From assembly GCA_051878975.1 (NCBI GenBank), contig JBJELD010000009.1, positions 1-24,675 of the forward strand: DNA of 24,675 nt, written 5' to 3'. The notes beneath the pieces were generated by a model. It was not told where the DNA came from. It saw only the letters and a list, made by a program, of their open reading frames with translations, and did not search any database. The stretch is from Caccovicinus sp051878975 (lineage in GTDB: Bacteria > Bacillota > Clostridia > Lachnospirales > Lachnospiraceae). Within the stretch, counting starts at the first letter, position 1, and the number at the start of each line of letters is the position of its first letter. Below, in pieces: positions 13,930 through 21,636 of the stretch. The position numbers and the translations under genes were made by a program.

Positions 13930-16098
13930 ATGGGTGAAGACAAAAGAGATTATCTCGCTCATATCAGTGAGGACGGAGAACGAGAGCAGACGCTCCCTAT
14001 GCATCTTACCGGAACGGCATGTCTGGCAGGCGATTTCGCCGATGCGTTTTCTTGTCGGAGCTGGGGATATGGATGCGGCCTGCTGCATGATATCGGAAAG
14101 TATTCGGTCAAATTTCAGAAACGGCTTCGAGGCGGCCCGATGACCGATCATGCCACCGCAGGGGCCAGAGTCCTTTATGAGAGAAAAAATCTGATTGGCG
14201 CTTACTGCATTGCCGGGCATCATTCCGGACTTCTGGACGGAGGAACGAGAGCGGATGTGGCCGGAGAGGCGACTCTGATGGGACGGATGCAGAAGAAGCT
14301 GGAGGATTACCAGGCGTATCAGTCGGAGATTCGTGTGCCGGAATTTTCTCCGATTCCGCTGAAACAGCTGGGAAAGGGTGGCTTCAGTCTTTCCTTTTTT
14401 ATCCGGATGCTGTTTTCCTGCCTGGTAGATGCGGATTATCTGGATACGGAGGCATTTATGAGCGATTGCAGGGTGCAGAGGGGCGCGGCGGATTCCATGG
14501 AAGCTTCCGCAGAGGTCCTGTTTCAGCGCTTGTATGATCATGTAAAGCCATGGCTGAAAAATGAGGATTTCTCCACAGTCAACGGAAGAAGAACGGCGAT
14601 TCTGAAAGCTTGTCTGGAGAGAGGAAAAGGAGAACGGGGACTTTATCAGCTGACCGTTCCGACCGGCGGCGGAAAGACGATCTCTTCCCTGGCCTTTGCC
14701 CTGCAGCAGATGAAAGAAAATCATATGAACCGTGTGATTTATGTGATTCCCTATACGTCCATCATCGAGCAGAACGCCCAGGTGTTCAGAGAGATCCTGG
14801 GAGAACAGAATGTCCTGGAGGATCACTGCAATGTAGTTTATGAAGATGCTGAGGAAGGAAATCCCATGCAGCTTGCGGCAGAAAACTGGGACTGCCCGGT
14901 CGTGGTTACGACAAATGTCCAGTTTTTTGAATCACTGTTTGCATGCAGAACTTCCAGATGCAGAAAGCTGCATCATATTGCCAACAGCGTGATTATTTTT
15001 GATGAGGCGCAGATGCTTCCGGTCAATTATCTGAAACCATGTATTCAGGCGATCAGTGAGCTGGTTTATAACTACCGGTGCACGGCGGTTCTCTGCACGG
15101 CAACGCAGCCGGCTTTGCAGCCGTTTTTTCCGCCGCAGCTGCATATTACAGAAATCTGCCCGGATGTGAAGGGCCAGTATGAATTTTTCCGGCGGACTAC
15201 ACTGGAACAGGCCGGGGAACTTACGGGGGAGGAGCTGGCGGAGCGGCTGAAACAGCAGCCTCAGGTGCTCTGTATCCTGAACAGCAGGAAGCGGGTTCAG
15301 CAGATATATGGAGCGTTGAGGGAGGAAGAAGGAGTCTTCCATTTGTCCACTTTCATGTATCCGAAGCACCGGAAACGGCTGCTGAATACGATTCGGGAGC
15401 GTTTGAAAAACGGGGAACCTTGTCGGCTGATAGCAACCAGTCTGGTGGAGGCCGGTGTGGATTTTGATTTTCCGATGGTATTCCGGGAGCTTGCCGGTGC
15501 AGATTCGGTCGTTCAGGCGGCGGGCCGATGCAACCGGGAAGGAAAACGAAACCGGAAAGACTGCCGGACGGTCGTCTTTACCCTGGAGAAATCGGAAGAT
15601 ATTCGGATTCCGCAGTCGTTGAAGCTGCCGATCGAGGTGACAAAGCAGGTAGCAGAACAGTATGAGGATTTTTCTTCTCCGGAGGCGATCAAGCTGTATT
15701 TTCAGAGACTGTACGGCTTTCGGGGAGAAGGCCTGGATGAAAAAGAGATCGTCCGTCAGTTTGAAAACGGGAGCCGATCCTTTCTGTTTCCTTTCGCTTC
15801 CGTGGCAAGGCAGTTTCAGCTGATTGAGAACAGCACGAAAACCATCCTGATCGATCAGGAACCGGAAGCCAGGGAACTGGCGGGACGCCTTCGGCGCGGT
15901 GAATGTTCCAGACAGCTGATGCGGGATGTGGGACAGTATTGTGTAAATATTTACGAACAGGATTTTGAAAACATGAACGGAGCAGGTTTGCTGGAGAATA
16001 TCGGAGCCGAAATTTATGTCCTGCGGAATCCAAAGCCGTATACGGCGGAAATGGGACTGGAGATACAGGCCGAAAGAGGAGAAGCGGTTATTTTTTGA
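13930..16098 (+). CDS. cas3: Type I-C CRISPR-associated helicase-nuclease Cas3
   Basis: Cas3 is recruited by Cascade to unwind and degrade target DNA. The protein has an N-terminal HD nuclease domain (LLHDIGKYS with H53-D54, then a second pair at AGHHSG) and a superfamily 2 helicase with Walker A PTGGGKT (K249), DEAQ box (D358-Q361) and a C-terminal helicase half containing GRCNREG. I use ATG 13930 (722 residues). Upstream in-frame GTG codons at 13915 and 13918 lack a ribosome site, whereas GGTGAG stands about 8 nt before 13930. Length and the fused HD-helicase layout are normal for type I-C. It is the first gene of the cas operon, 37 nt before cas5c. No frameshift or missing motif is visible, so interference should be functional. 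Confidence 0.93.
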   Translation: MGEDKRDYLAHISEDGEREQTLPMHLTGTACLAGDFADAFSCRSWGYGCGLLHDIGKYSVKFQKRLRGGPMTDHATAGARVLYERKNLIGAYCIAGHHSGLLDGGTRADVAGEATLMGRMQKKLEDYQAYQSEIRVPEFSPIPLKQLGKGGFSLSFFIRMLFSCLVDADYLDTEAFMSDCRVQRGAADSMEASAEVLFQRLYDHVKPWLKNEDFSTVNGRRTAILKACLERGKGERGLYQLTVPTGGGKTISSLAFALQQMKENHMNRVIYVIPYTSIIEQNAQVFREILGEQNVLEDHCNVVYEDAEEGNPMQLAAENWDCPVVVTTNVQFFESLFACRTSRCRKLHHIANSVIIFDEAQMLPVNYLKPCIQAISELVYNYRCTAVLCTATQPALQPFFPPQLHITEICPDVKGQYEFFRRTTLEQAGELTGEELAERLKQQPQVLCILNSRKRVQQIYGALREEEGVFHLSTFMYPKHRKRLLNTIRERLKNGEPCRLIATSLVEAGVDFDFPMVFRELAGADSVVQAAGRCNREGKRNRKDCRTVVFTLEKSEDIRIPQSLKLPIEVTKQVAEQYEDFSSPEAIKLYFQRLYGFRGEGLDEKEIVRQFENGSRSFLFPFASVARQFQLIENSTKTILIDQEPEARELAGRLRRGECSRQLMRDVGQYCVNIYEQDFENMNGAGLLENIGAEIYVLRNPKPYTAEMGLEIQAERGEAVIF

Positions 16099-16135
16099 TG
16101 AAGAGAAAGATGGACAGGAGAGGAGGAAGACCGGC

Positions 16136-16795
16136 ATGGGCCATGGAGTAAAGGTTCGGGTCTGGGGAGAACGGGCGCTTTTTTCCAGACCGGAGATGAA
16201 GGTGGAACGGTGCAGCTATGATGTGATGACGCCATCGGCTGCCAGAGGGATTCTGGAGGCTGTTTACTGGCATCCTGGTCTGCGGTGGGTAATTGATCGG
16301 ATTTATGTCAGGAAGCCCATTCAGTTTACCAGTGTGAGAAGGAACGAGGTAAAAAGCAAGATTTCGGCAAGTCATGTTCTTAACGTGATGAATGGCGGGA
16401 GGAGGCAGTTGTATATCAGCAGTAAGAAGGAGATCGTTCAGAGAGCGGCCATTCTTCTGCGGGATGTGGACTATGTCATTGAGGCGCATTTTGAGATGAC
16501 GAAACAGGCAAATGACAGCGATAATCCGGGAAAATTCAAGGATATCATTATGCGCCGGCTGCGCCGGGGCGAATGCTACCATATGCCGTATTTTGGATGC
16601 CGGGAATTTCCGGCGAATTTTGAACTGTATGAAGAAGACCGGGTAGAAACGGCATATGAAGGAGAAGAAAAGGATCTGGGATATATGCTGTACGATTTTG
16701 ATTATTCCGATCCGAAGGAAATTCAGCCGATGTTTTTTCGGGCGATATTGTCAGACGGGATCCTGGATGTGCGGAATTGTGAGGTGGTACGATGA
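16136..16795 (+). CDS. cas5c: Cas5c (Cas5d), pre-crRNA endoribonuclease and Cascade subunit
   Basis: In type I-C, which lacks Cas6, Cas5 cuts the repeat RNA and stays on the crRNA 5' handle. The 219-residue protein starts at ATG 16136 after AGGAGGAAGA; open frame further upstream overlaps cas3 and is not used. The family stretch SYDVMTPSAARGILEAVYW (28-45) and a Gly-rich C-terminal half with MPYFGCREFPA (150-160) are clear. Y44 and K133 (in NPGKFKD) are candidates for the catalytic Tyr and Lys known from the Bacillus halodurans enzyme. The His that follows Lys there appears to be Phe here, which is uncertain without alignment. The repeats of this array have the 7-bp hairpin and 11-nt 3' handle expected for this enzyme. 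The end overlaps cas8c by 4 nt. Confidence 0.92.
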   Translation: MGHGVKVRVWGERALFSRPEMKVERCSYDVMTPSAARGILEAVYWHPGLRWVIDRIYVRKPIQFTSVRRNEVKSKISASHVLNVMNGGRRQLYISSKKEIVQRAAILLRDVDYVIEAHFEMTKQANDSDNPGKFKDIIMRRLRRGECYHMPYFGCREFPANFELYEEDRVETAYEGEEKDLGYMLYDFDYSDPKEIQPMFFRAILSDGILDVRNCEVVR

Positions 16796-18570
16796 TATTG
16801 CAGTCTCTGGTTCAGTATTATGAAGCGCTGGAGCAGAAGGGCGAGATTACCGGTCCGGGATGGTGCCGGGCCAGAGTTTCCTTTGCGCTGGAGCTGTCCG
16901 AGGAAGGAGAACTGAAACGGATCATGTCTCTGAAAACTGAGCGCCAGAAGGGAAAGAAAACGGTTCTGGAGCCGCAGCTGTTGAAGGTTCCGCAGATGGT
17001 GACCCGTGCTTACGGTGTTGCTTCCAACTTCCTGTGTGACAATTCCGGCTATCTGCTTGGAATTGACAGTAAGGGAAAGCCGGAGCGCTCCAGGCAGTGC
17101 TTTCAGTGCGCAAGGGGAAAGCATCTGGAGATTCTGAAGGACGTGGAATCGGCTGCGTCGAGAGCGGTGAAGCGGTATTTTGAGACCTGGAATCCGGATA
17201 CGGCCATGGAGAATCCGGTTTTAGCTGACTATTTGGAAGAAATCATGGCTGGAGCCAATCTGGTTTTCTGGTTCAGAGGGGATTATGTGCAGCAGGATCC
17301 GGAAGTTGTCAGAGCATGGGAAGCATACCGGAAGGATTCTTCGGACGGCCCGCTGGGAGTCTGCATGGTCACTGGGAAACAGACCTCCATCGCCAGAATC
17401 CACGGTACGGTCAAAGGTGTTCAGGGAGCACAGTCCAGCGGCGCGGCTCTGGTATCCTTTAACGCACCGGCGTTTGAATCCTATGGGAAAGAGCAGAGCT
17501 TTAATGCACCGGTGGGAACCTATGCGGTGTATGCGTATACGACGGCTCTGAATCATCTGCTGTCGGACCGAAATCATGTGACCACGATCGGGGATACGAC
17601 CGTGGTGTACTGGTCGGAGGATGGGGAAGAAGTTTATCAGAATGTTTTTGCAGCAACATCGGAGCCGACACAGGATAATTACGAGATTGTACACGGCGTG
17701 TTTAAAAATATGAAATTCGGGAAAGCAGTGAATATTCCCGGTGTGGAAAAAGCAATTTCCATGGATCAGCGTTTTTATATTCTGGGTCTGGCGCCGAATG
17801 CAGCCAGAATCGCAGTACGGTTTTTCTATCAGGACAGTTTTGGGGATATTTTAAGGCACCTGAAAGAGCATTATGACCGGATGGAAATCGTACGTCCGGC
17901 GAAAGACAGCGTCCCTTACCTGGGGGTATGGCGGATGCTTCTGGAGACGGCGAATAAGAAATCGAAGGACAAAAAGCCGGCATCCAATATGGCCGGCGCG
18001 GTATACCGGGCTATTATTTCCGGAGACCGGTACCCGAATTCCCTGTATCAGGGAGTGCTGGGCCGGATCCGGGCGGAGCAGGACGACAGTGACAGCGGCA
18101 TTTATAAGATTACAAGAGGAAGAGCCGCGATCATTAAAGCATTTCTGCTGAGAAACGGAACCGGGGAAAAGGAGGAGATCACAGTGTCACTGAAGGAAGA
18201 CAGCCGGAATACGGCTTATACGCTGGGGCGGGAATTTGCGGTGCTGGAGGCGATTCAGCAGGACGCGAATCCGGGAATCAATGCGACGATCAAGGACCGG
18301 TATTTTAACTCGGCCTGTGCGACGCCGGCATCGATTTTTCCTGTTTTATTTAAGCTGAAAAACAGCCATATCAAGAAAATGAATAATAAAGGAAAAGAGA
18401 TTTATTATGAAAAGCAGCTGATGGAGCTGCAGGAGAAAATGGAGTTTTATCCGAAACGGCTGACGCTGGAAGAGCAGGGAATGTTTATTCTGGGATATTA
18501 TCATCAGACTCAGAAACGGTACGAGAAGAAGGAAGAAAAAGGTGCAGAAAAGGTGAAGGAGGAAGCGTAA
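16792..18570 (+). CDS. cas8c: Cas8c (Csd1), large subunit of type I-C Cascade
   Basis: Cas8c recognises the PAM and positions Cas3 on target DNA. The 592-residue length is normal for the Csd1 family. The N-terminal part begins MILQSLVQYYEALEQKGEI, a hallmark of the family, and VCMVTGKQTSIARIHGTVKGV (around residues 190-210) is another typical stretch. The gene overlaps cas5c by 4 nt (ATGATA) and ends 1 nt before cas7c, so translation is coupled through the whole module. The C-terminal 128 residues are probably also made as a separate small subunit from an internal start (see cas11c). No disruption is visible. Confidence 0.93.
   Translation: MILQSLVQYYEALEQKGEITGPGWCRARVSFALELSEEGELKRIMSLKTERQKGKKTVLEPQLLKVPQMVTRAYGVASNFLCDNSGYLLGIDSKGKPERSRQCFQCARGKHLEILKDVESAASRAVKRYFETWNPDTAMENPVLADYLEEIMAGANLVFWFRGDYVQQDPEVVRAWEAYRKDSSDGPLGVCMVTGKQTSIARIHGTVKGVQGAQSSGAALVSFNAPAFESYGKEQSFNAPVGTYAVYAYTTALNHLLSDRNHVTTIGDTTVVYWSEDGEEVYQNVFAATSEPTQDNYEIVHGVFKNMKFGKAVNIPGVEKAISMDQRFYILGLAPNAARIAVRFFYQDSFGDILRHLKEHYDRMEIVRPAKDSVPYLGVWRMLLETANKKSKDKKPASNMAGAVYRAIISGDRYPNSLYQGVLGRIRAEQDDSDSGIYKITRGRAAIIKAFLLRNGTGEKEEITVSLKEDSRNTAYTLGREFAVLEAIQQDANPGINATIKDRYFNSACATPASIFPVLFKLKNSHIKKMNNKGKEIYYEKQLMELQEKMEFYPKRLTLEEQGMFILGYYHQTQKRYEKKEEKGAEKVKEEA
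18184..18570 (+). CDS. cas11c: Cas11c small subunit from an internal start in cas8c
   Basis: A strong internal ribosome site AAGGAGG (18169-18175) stands 8 nt before an in-frame GTG at 18184 (codon 465 of cas8c). The product would be 128 residues, starting (M)SLKEDSRNTAYTLGREFAVL and ending in a Lys/Glu-rich tail. Type I-C systems lack a separate cas11 gene, and in studied examples the small subunit is translated from the 3' end of cas8c. The size, helical character and NTAYTLGREFAVLE start fit that pattern. Two copies normally line the belly of Cascade and stabilise the displaced strand. Seen: the ribosome site, start codon and frame. Inferred by family: actual use. Confidence 0.8.
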   Translation: MSLKEDSRNTAYTLGREFAVLEAIQQDANPGINATIKDRYFNSACATPASIFPVLFKLKNSHIKKMNNKGKEIYYEKQLMELQEKMEFYPKRLTLEEQGMFILGYYHQTQKRYEKKEEKGAEKVKEEA

Positions 18571-18571
18571 T

Positions 18572-19462
18572 ATGGGAGAAGTAATTAAAAACCGGTATGA
18601 ATTTGTCATCTTATTTGATGTGGAAAACGGCAATCCAAACGGGGATCCGGATGCAGGAAACCTGCCGAGAATCGATCCGGAAAGCGGTTACGGTCTTGTG
18701 ACAGATGTATGCCTGAAAAGAAAGATCCGGAATTATGTGGAGACGGTGAAGGAGGAAGAACCGGGCTACAAGATTTATATTAAAGAAGATGTGCCGTTAA
18801 ACCACAGCGATAATCTGGCATATGAGTATTTGAACACAGATGAAAAAGCGGTGAAGGAATTAAAGAAAAAGGATCCGGATGTGGACCGGAAAATCCGGGA
18901 TTTCATGTGCCGGAATTTCTTTGATATTCGTACCTTCGGCGCGGTGATGACCACTTTTGTAAAGGCATTCTTGAACTGTGGACAGGTCCGAGGACCGGTT
19001 CAGCTTGGCTTTGCCCGCAGCATTGATCCGATCGTAAGCCAGGAGGTAACGATCACCCGTGTGGCAATTACAACGGAGAAGGATGCGGAAAACAAGAGTA
19101 CGGAAATGGGAAGAAAGAGTATTGTACCGTATGCGCTGTACCGGGCGGAGGGCTACATTTCTGCAAATCTGGCGAGAAAAACGACCGGCTTTTCGGAGGA
19201 GGATCTGGAGCTTTTATGGGAGGCTATCATCAATATGTTTGAGATCGATCATTCGGCCGCAAGAGGCAAGATGGCGGTGCGGGAGCTGATCGTGTTCAAG
19301 CACAGTAAAGAGCTGGGAGACTGCCCGGCCTATAAGCTGTTTGATGCGGTTGAGGTAAAGAAAAGGGAAGATGTGGTCTATCCGAGAAAATACCAGGATT
19401 ATTCCGTAACGATTCATACGGAGCAGATTCCGGAGACCGTAGAAGTCTCCAGAAAAATATGA
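18572..19462 (+). CDS. cas7c: Cas7c (Csd2), backbone subunit of type I-C Cascade
   Basis: Cas7 copies polymerise along the crRNA spacer to form the Cascade backbone. The 296-residue protein opens with NRYEFVILFDVENGNPNGDP, the Csd2/Csh2 signature, followed by GLVTDVCLKRKIRNYV. The central stretch DIRTFGAVM and GPVQLGFARSIDPI are also family-typical. The start codon is 1 nt after the cas8c stop with AAGGAGG upstream, favouring high output as needed for a multi-copy subunit. The 3' end overlaps cas4 by 4 nt (ATGATGG). Confidence 0.95.
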   Translation: MGEVIKNRYEFVILFDVENGNPNGDPDAGNLPRIDPESGYGLVTDVCLKRKIRNYVETVKEEEPGYKIYIKEDVPLNHSDNLAYEYLNTDEKAVKELKKKDPDVDRKIRDFMCRNFFDIRTFGAVMTTFVKAFLNCGQVRGPVQLGFARSIDPIVSQEVTITRVAITTEKDAENKSTEMGRKSIVPYALYRAEGYISANLARKTTGFSEEDLELLWEAIINMFEIDHSAARGKMAVRELIVFKHSKELGDCPAYKLFDAVEVKKREDVVYPRKYQDYSVTIHTEQIPETVEVSRKI

Positions 19463-20127
19463 TGGAATATCGGGAAGAAGATTATCTGATGCTGTCCGGA
19501 ATCCAGCATTTTGCATTCTGCAGAAGGCAGTGGGCACTGATCCATATTGAACAGCAGTGGGCGGAAAATGAATATACGGTGGCAGGAGAGCTGCTTCACA
19601 GGAATGCACATGACCCGTATTTTCATGAAAAACGGAAGGATGTGATCATCAGCCGGTCCATGCCGGTCTTTTCCCGGACGATGGGAGTCAGCGGAGAATG
19701 TGATATCGTGGAATTCAGACAGTCGGAGGACGGCATTGTGCTTTGCGGACACCGGGGAACATTTCTGGTGTATCCTGTTGAGTATAAAAAAGGGAAACCG
19801 AAGGATACGCAGATCGATATTCTTCAGCTTACTGCTCAGGCCATGTGCCTGGAGGAGATGCTTTCGGCAGAAATCCGGGAAGGTGCAGTTTTTTATGGGG
19901 AGACGCGCCGCAGAGAAAATGTGATGTTTACAGAGGAACTGCGCAGTCAGGTAAGAAAGAGCTTTCTGGAAATGCATCAGCTGTATGAAAGGCGGTATAC
20001 GCCGAGAGTGAAATGGTCAAAGGCCTGCAATGCCTGTTCTTTAAAAGAGGTATGCATGCCGAAGCTGGGAAAAACGCCGTCAGTCAGGGGATATATTCAT
20101 AAAACCATATCGGAGGACTGCGAATGA
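19459..20127 (+). CDS. cas4: Cas4 exonuclease for spacer acquisition
   Basis: Cas4 trims prespacers and selects PAM-containing ends with Cas1-Cas2. The 222-residue protein has the four iron-sulfur cysteines: C21 in AFCRRQW, and C190, C193 and C199 in CNACSLKEVC. The RecB-type nuclease motif is present with D82 (GECDIVEF), E108 and K110 (PVEYKKGK), and QLTAQAMCLEE as the downstream helix. It overlaps cas7c and cas1 by 4 nt each, so it is part of the same coupled operon. All active-site residues are intact. Confidence 0.94.
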   Translation: MMEYREEDYLMLSGIQHFAFCRRQWALIHIEQQWAENEYTVAGELLHRNAHDPYFHEKRKDVIISRSMPVFSRTMGVSGECDIVEFRQSEDGIVLCGHRGTFLVYPVEYKKGKPKDTQIDILQLTAQAMCLEEMLSAEIREGAVFYGETRRRENVMFTEELRSQVRKSFLEMHQLYERRYTPRVKWSKACNACSLKEVCMPKLGKTPSVRGYIHKTISEDCE

Positions 20128-21155
20128 AAAAACTGCTGAATACGCTGTATGTTACTTCGGAGGACAGTTATCTGTCGCTGGATGGAGAAAATGTGGTGAT
20201 TCTGGGCCAGGAGCAGGAACTGGGACGGGTGCCGCTGCACAATCTGGAAGCGATTGTATCGTTTGGTTATCGGGGAGCCAGCCCTGCTCTCATGGGAGGC
20301 TGTGCAGACCGGAATATTTCGCTTTGTTTTCTGACACCTCAGGGAAAATTTCTGGCAAGGGTGACCGGCGGTGTAAAGGGAAATGTTCTTTTGAGAAAAA
20401 GGCAATATGAAAGCTCGAATGATCCGGAGTTTGCGCTCGGAATTGCAAGAAATTGTATCCTGGGAAAGGTCTACAATACGCGCTGGGTACTGGAGCGTGC
20501 GACCCGGGATCACAGCCTGCAGGTGGATGTGGATCGGATGAAGAAAGCCTCCGGTTTTTTGCAGAATTCCTTGAAAAACATCGAAACGTGTACCGATATG
20601 GAGCAGCTGCGGGGATATGAAGGAGAAGCGGCAAGCGTCTATTTCTCTGTATTCAATGAGCTGATTCTGCAGCAGAAAAAAGATTTTGTCTTTTCAGGCA
20701 GAAACAAGCGGCCGCCAATGGATCCGGTCAATGCTATGCTGTCTTTTGTATACACGCTGCTGACCAATATGACGGCATCTGCATTGGAGACGGTCGGACT
20801 GGATCCGTATGTTGGATTCATGCATACGGACCGGCCGGGAAGAGTATCGCTGGCATTGGACTTGATTGAAGAGCTTCGGGCGGTTCTGGCGGATCGGTTT
20901 GTGTTGACTTTGATTAACCGGAAAATGGTCACGGGAAAAGATTTCACACGAAAAGAAGACGGCGCTGTTCTGATGAGCGACAAAGCCAGAAAAAATCTGC
21001 TTGTGGAGTGGCAGAATAAAAAGAAGGAGACGCTTACACATCCGTTTCTGGGAGAAAAGGTGGAATGGGGCATGATTCCGTTTGTTCAGGCGATGCTTCT
21101 GGCCAGATATCTCCGGGGGGATCTGGATGAATATCCACCATTCTTTTGGAAGTAA
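20124..21155 (+). CDS. cas1: Cas1 integrase (type I-C)
   Basis: Cas1 with Cas2 inserts new spacers at the leader end of the array. The 343-residue protein has the metal-binding set seen in active Cas1: E166 in YEGEAASVYF, H234 in GFMHTDRPG, and D246 with E249/E250 in LALDLIEELR. The N-terminal beta domain begins MKKLLNTLYVTSEDSYLSLD, typical of type I-C. Translation is coupled to cas4 by a 4-nt overlap. Cas2 follows after 19 nt. Intact residues mean acquisition should be possible, which agrees with the long array of identical repeats. Confidence 0.95.
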   Translation: MKKLLNTLYVTSEDSYLSLDGENVVILGQEQELGRVPLHNLEAIVSFGYRGASPALMGGCADRNISLCFLTPQGKFLARVTGGVKGNVLLRKRQYESSNDPEFALGIARNCILGKVYNTRWVLERATRDHSLQVDVDRMKKASGFLQNSLKNIETCTDMEQLRGYEGEAASVYFSVFNELILQQKKDFVFSGRNKRPPMDPVNAMLSFVYTLLTNMTASALETVGLDPYVGFMHTDRPGRVSLALDLIEELRAVLADRFVLTLINRKMVTGKDFTRKEDGAVLMSDKARKNLLVEWQNKKKETLTHPFLGEKVEWGMIPFVQAMLLARYLRGDLDEYPPFFWK

Positions 21156-21174
21156 AAGAAAGAAGGATGACGAA

Positions 21175-21465
21175 ATGCTGGTTCTTATTACATATGATGT
21201 GAATACAGAAACATCGGCTGGAAAAACGCGTTTGCGAAAGGTTGCCAAACAATGTGTGAATTATGGCACCAGGGTTCAAAATTCCGTCTTTGAATGTGTG
21301 TTGGATCCGGCCCAGTGCCTGATGCTAAAAGCCGTTTTGACAGATATTATTGATGAAAATGTGGACAGCCTCCGGTTTTATTATTTGGGCAATCAAAAAA
21401 AGGCAAAGGTGGAACAGATCGGAGTCAGTAAAGGTGTAAATGTGGAAAAGCCTCTGATTTTTTAA
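21175..21465 (+). CDS. cas2: Cas2, adaptation complex subunit
   Basis: The 96-residue ferredoxin-fold protein starts MLVLITYDVNTETSAGKTRL, the usual type I-C Cas2 opening with the conserved Asp of YDV. It also has RVQNSVFECVLD and LRFYYLG, which form the remaining strands. Cas2 dimerises and bridges two Cas1 dimers. I chose ATG 21175, preceded by AAGGATGA, and not the longer open frame from 21082, which overlaps cas1 in another frame. The stop codon directly precedes the CRISPR leader. Confidence 0.94.
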   Translation: MLVLITYDVNTETSAGKTRLRKVAKQCVNYGTRVQNSVFECVLDPAQCLMLKAVLTDIIDENVDSLRFYYLGNQKKAKVEQIGVSKGVNVEKPLIF

Positions 21466-21636
21466 TGCGAACTATAAGTGCGCAGAGAATTCCCGCCAGA
21501 TTCGCACCGGAGTTTTGTGTAGTAAAGACAAAAAAGTCAAAACTAATATTTATACATTAGAAAGAAAGTTGTAGAAAACCTGCAATTTTTATACAATATT
21601 TACAAAATTAGAAGCGTTGCATTGTGTAAAATTGCT
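21466..21636 (+). promoter_or_regulatory. CRISPR leader
   Basis: 171 AT-rich bases lie between cas2 and the first repeat. TGCGAA (21466-21471), right after the cas2 stop, is the inverse of TTCGCA (21501-21506). A possible pre-crRNA promoter is TTGTAG (21569-21574), 17 nt, TACAAT (21592-21597), placing the start about 30 nt before the first repeat. Two similar AT-rich segments (21545-21564 and 21596-21616, AATATTTA...TTAGAA) repeat imperfectly 51 bp apart. Confidence 0.7.
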
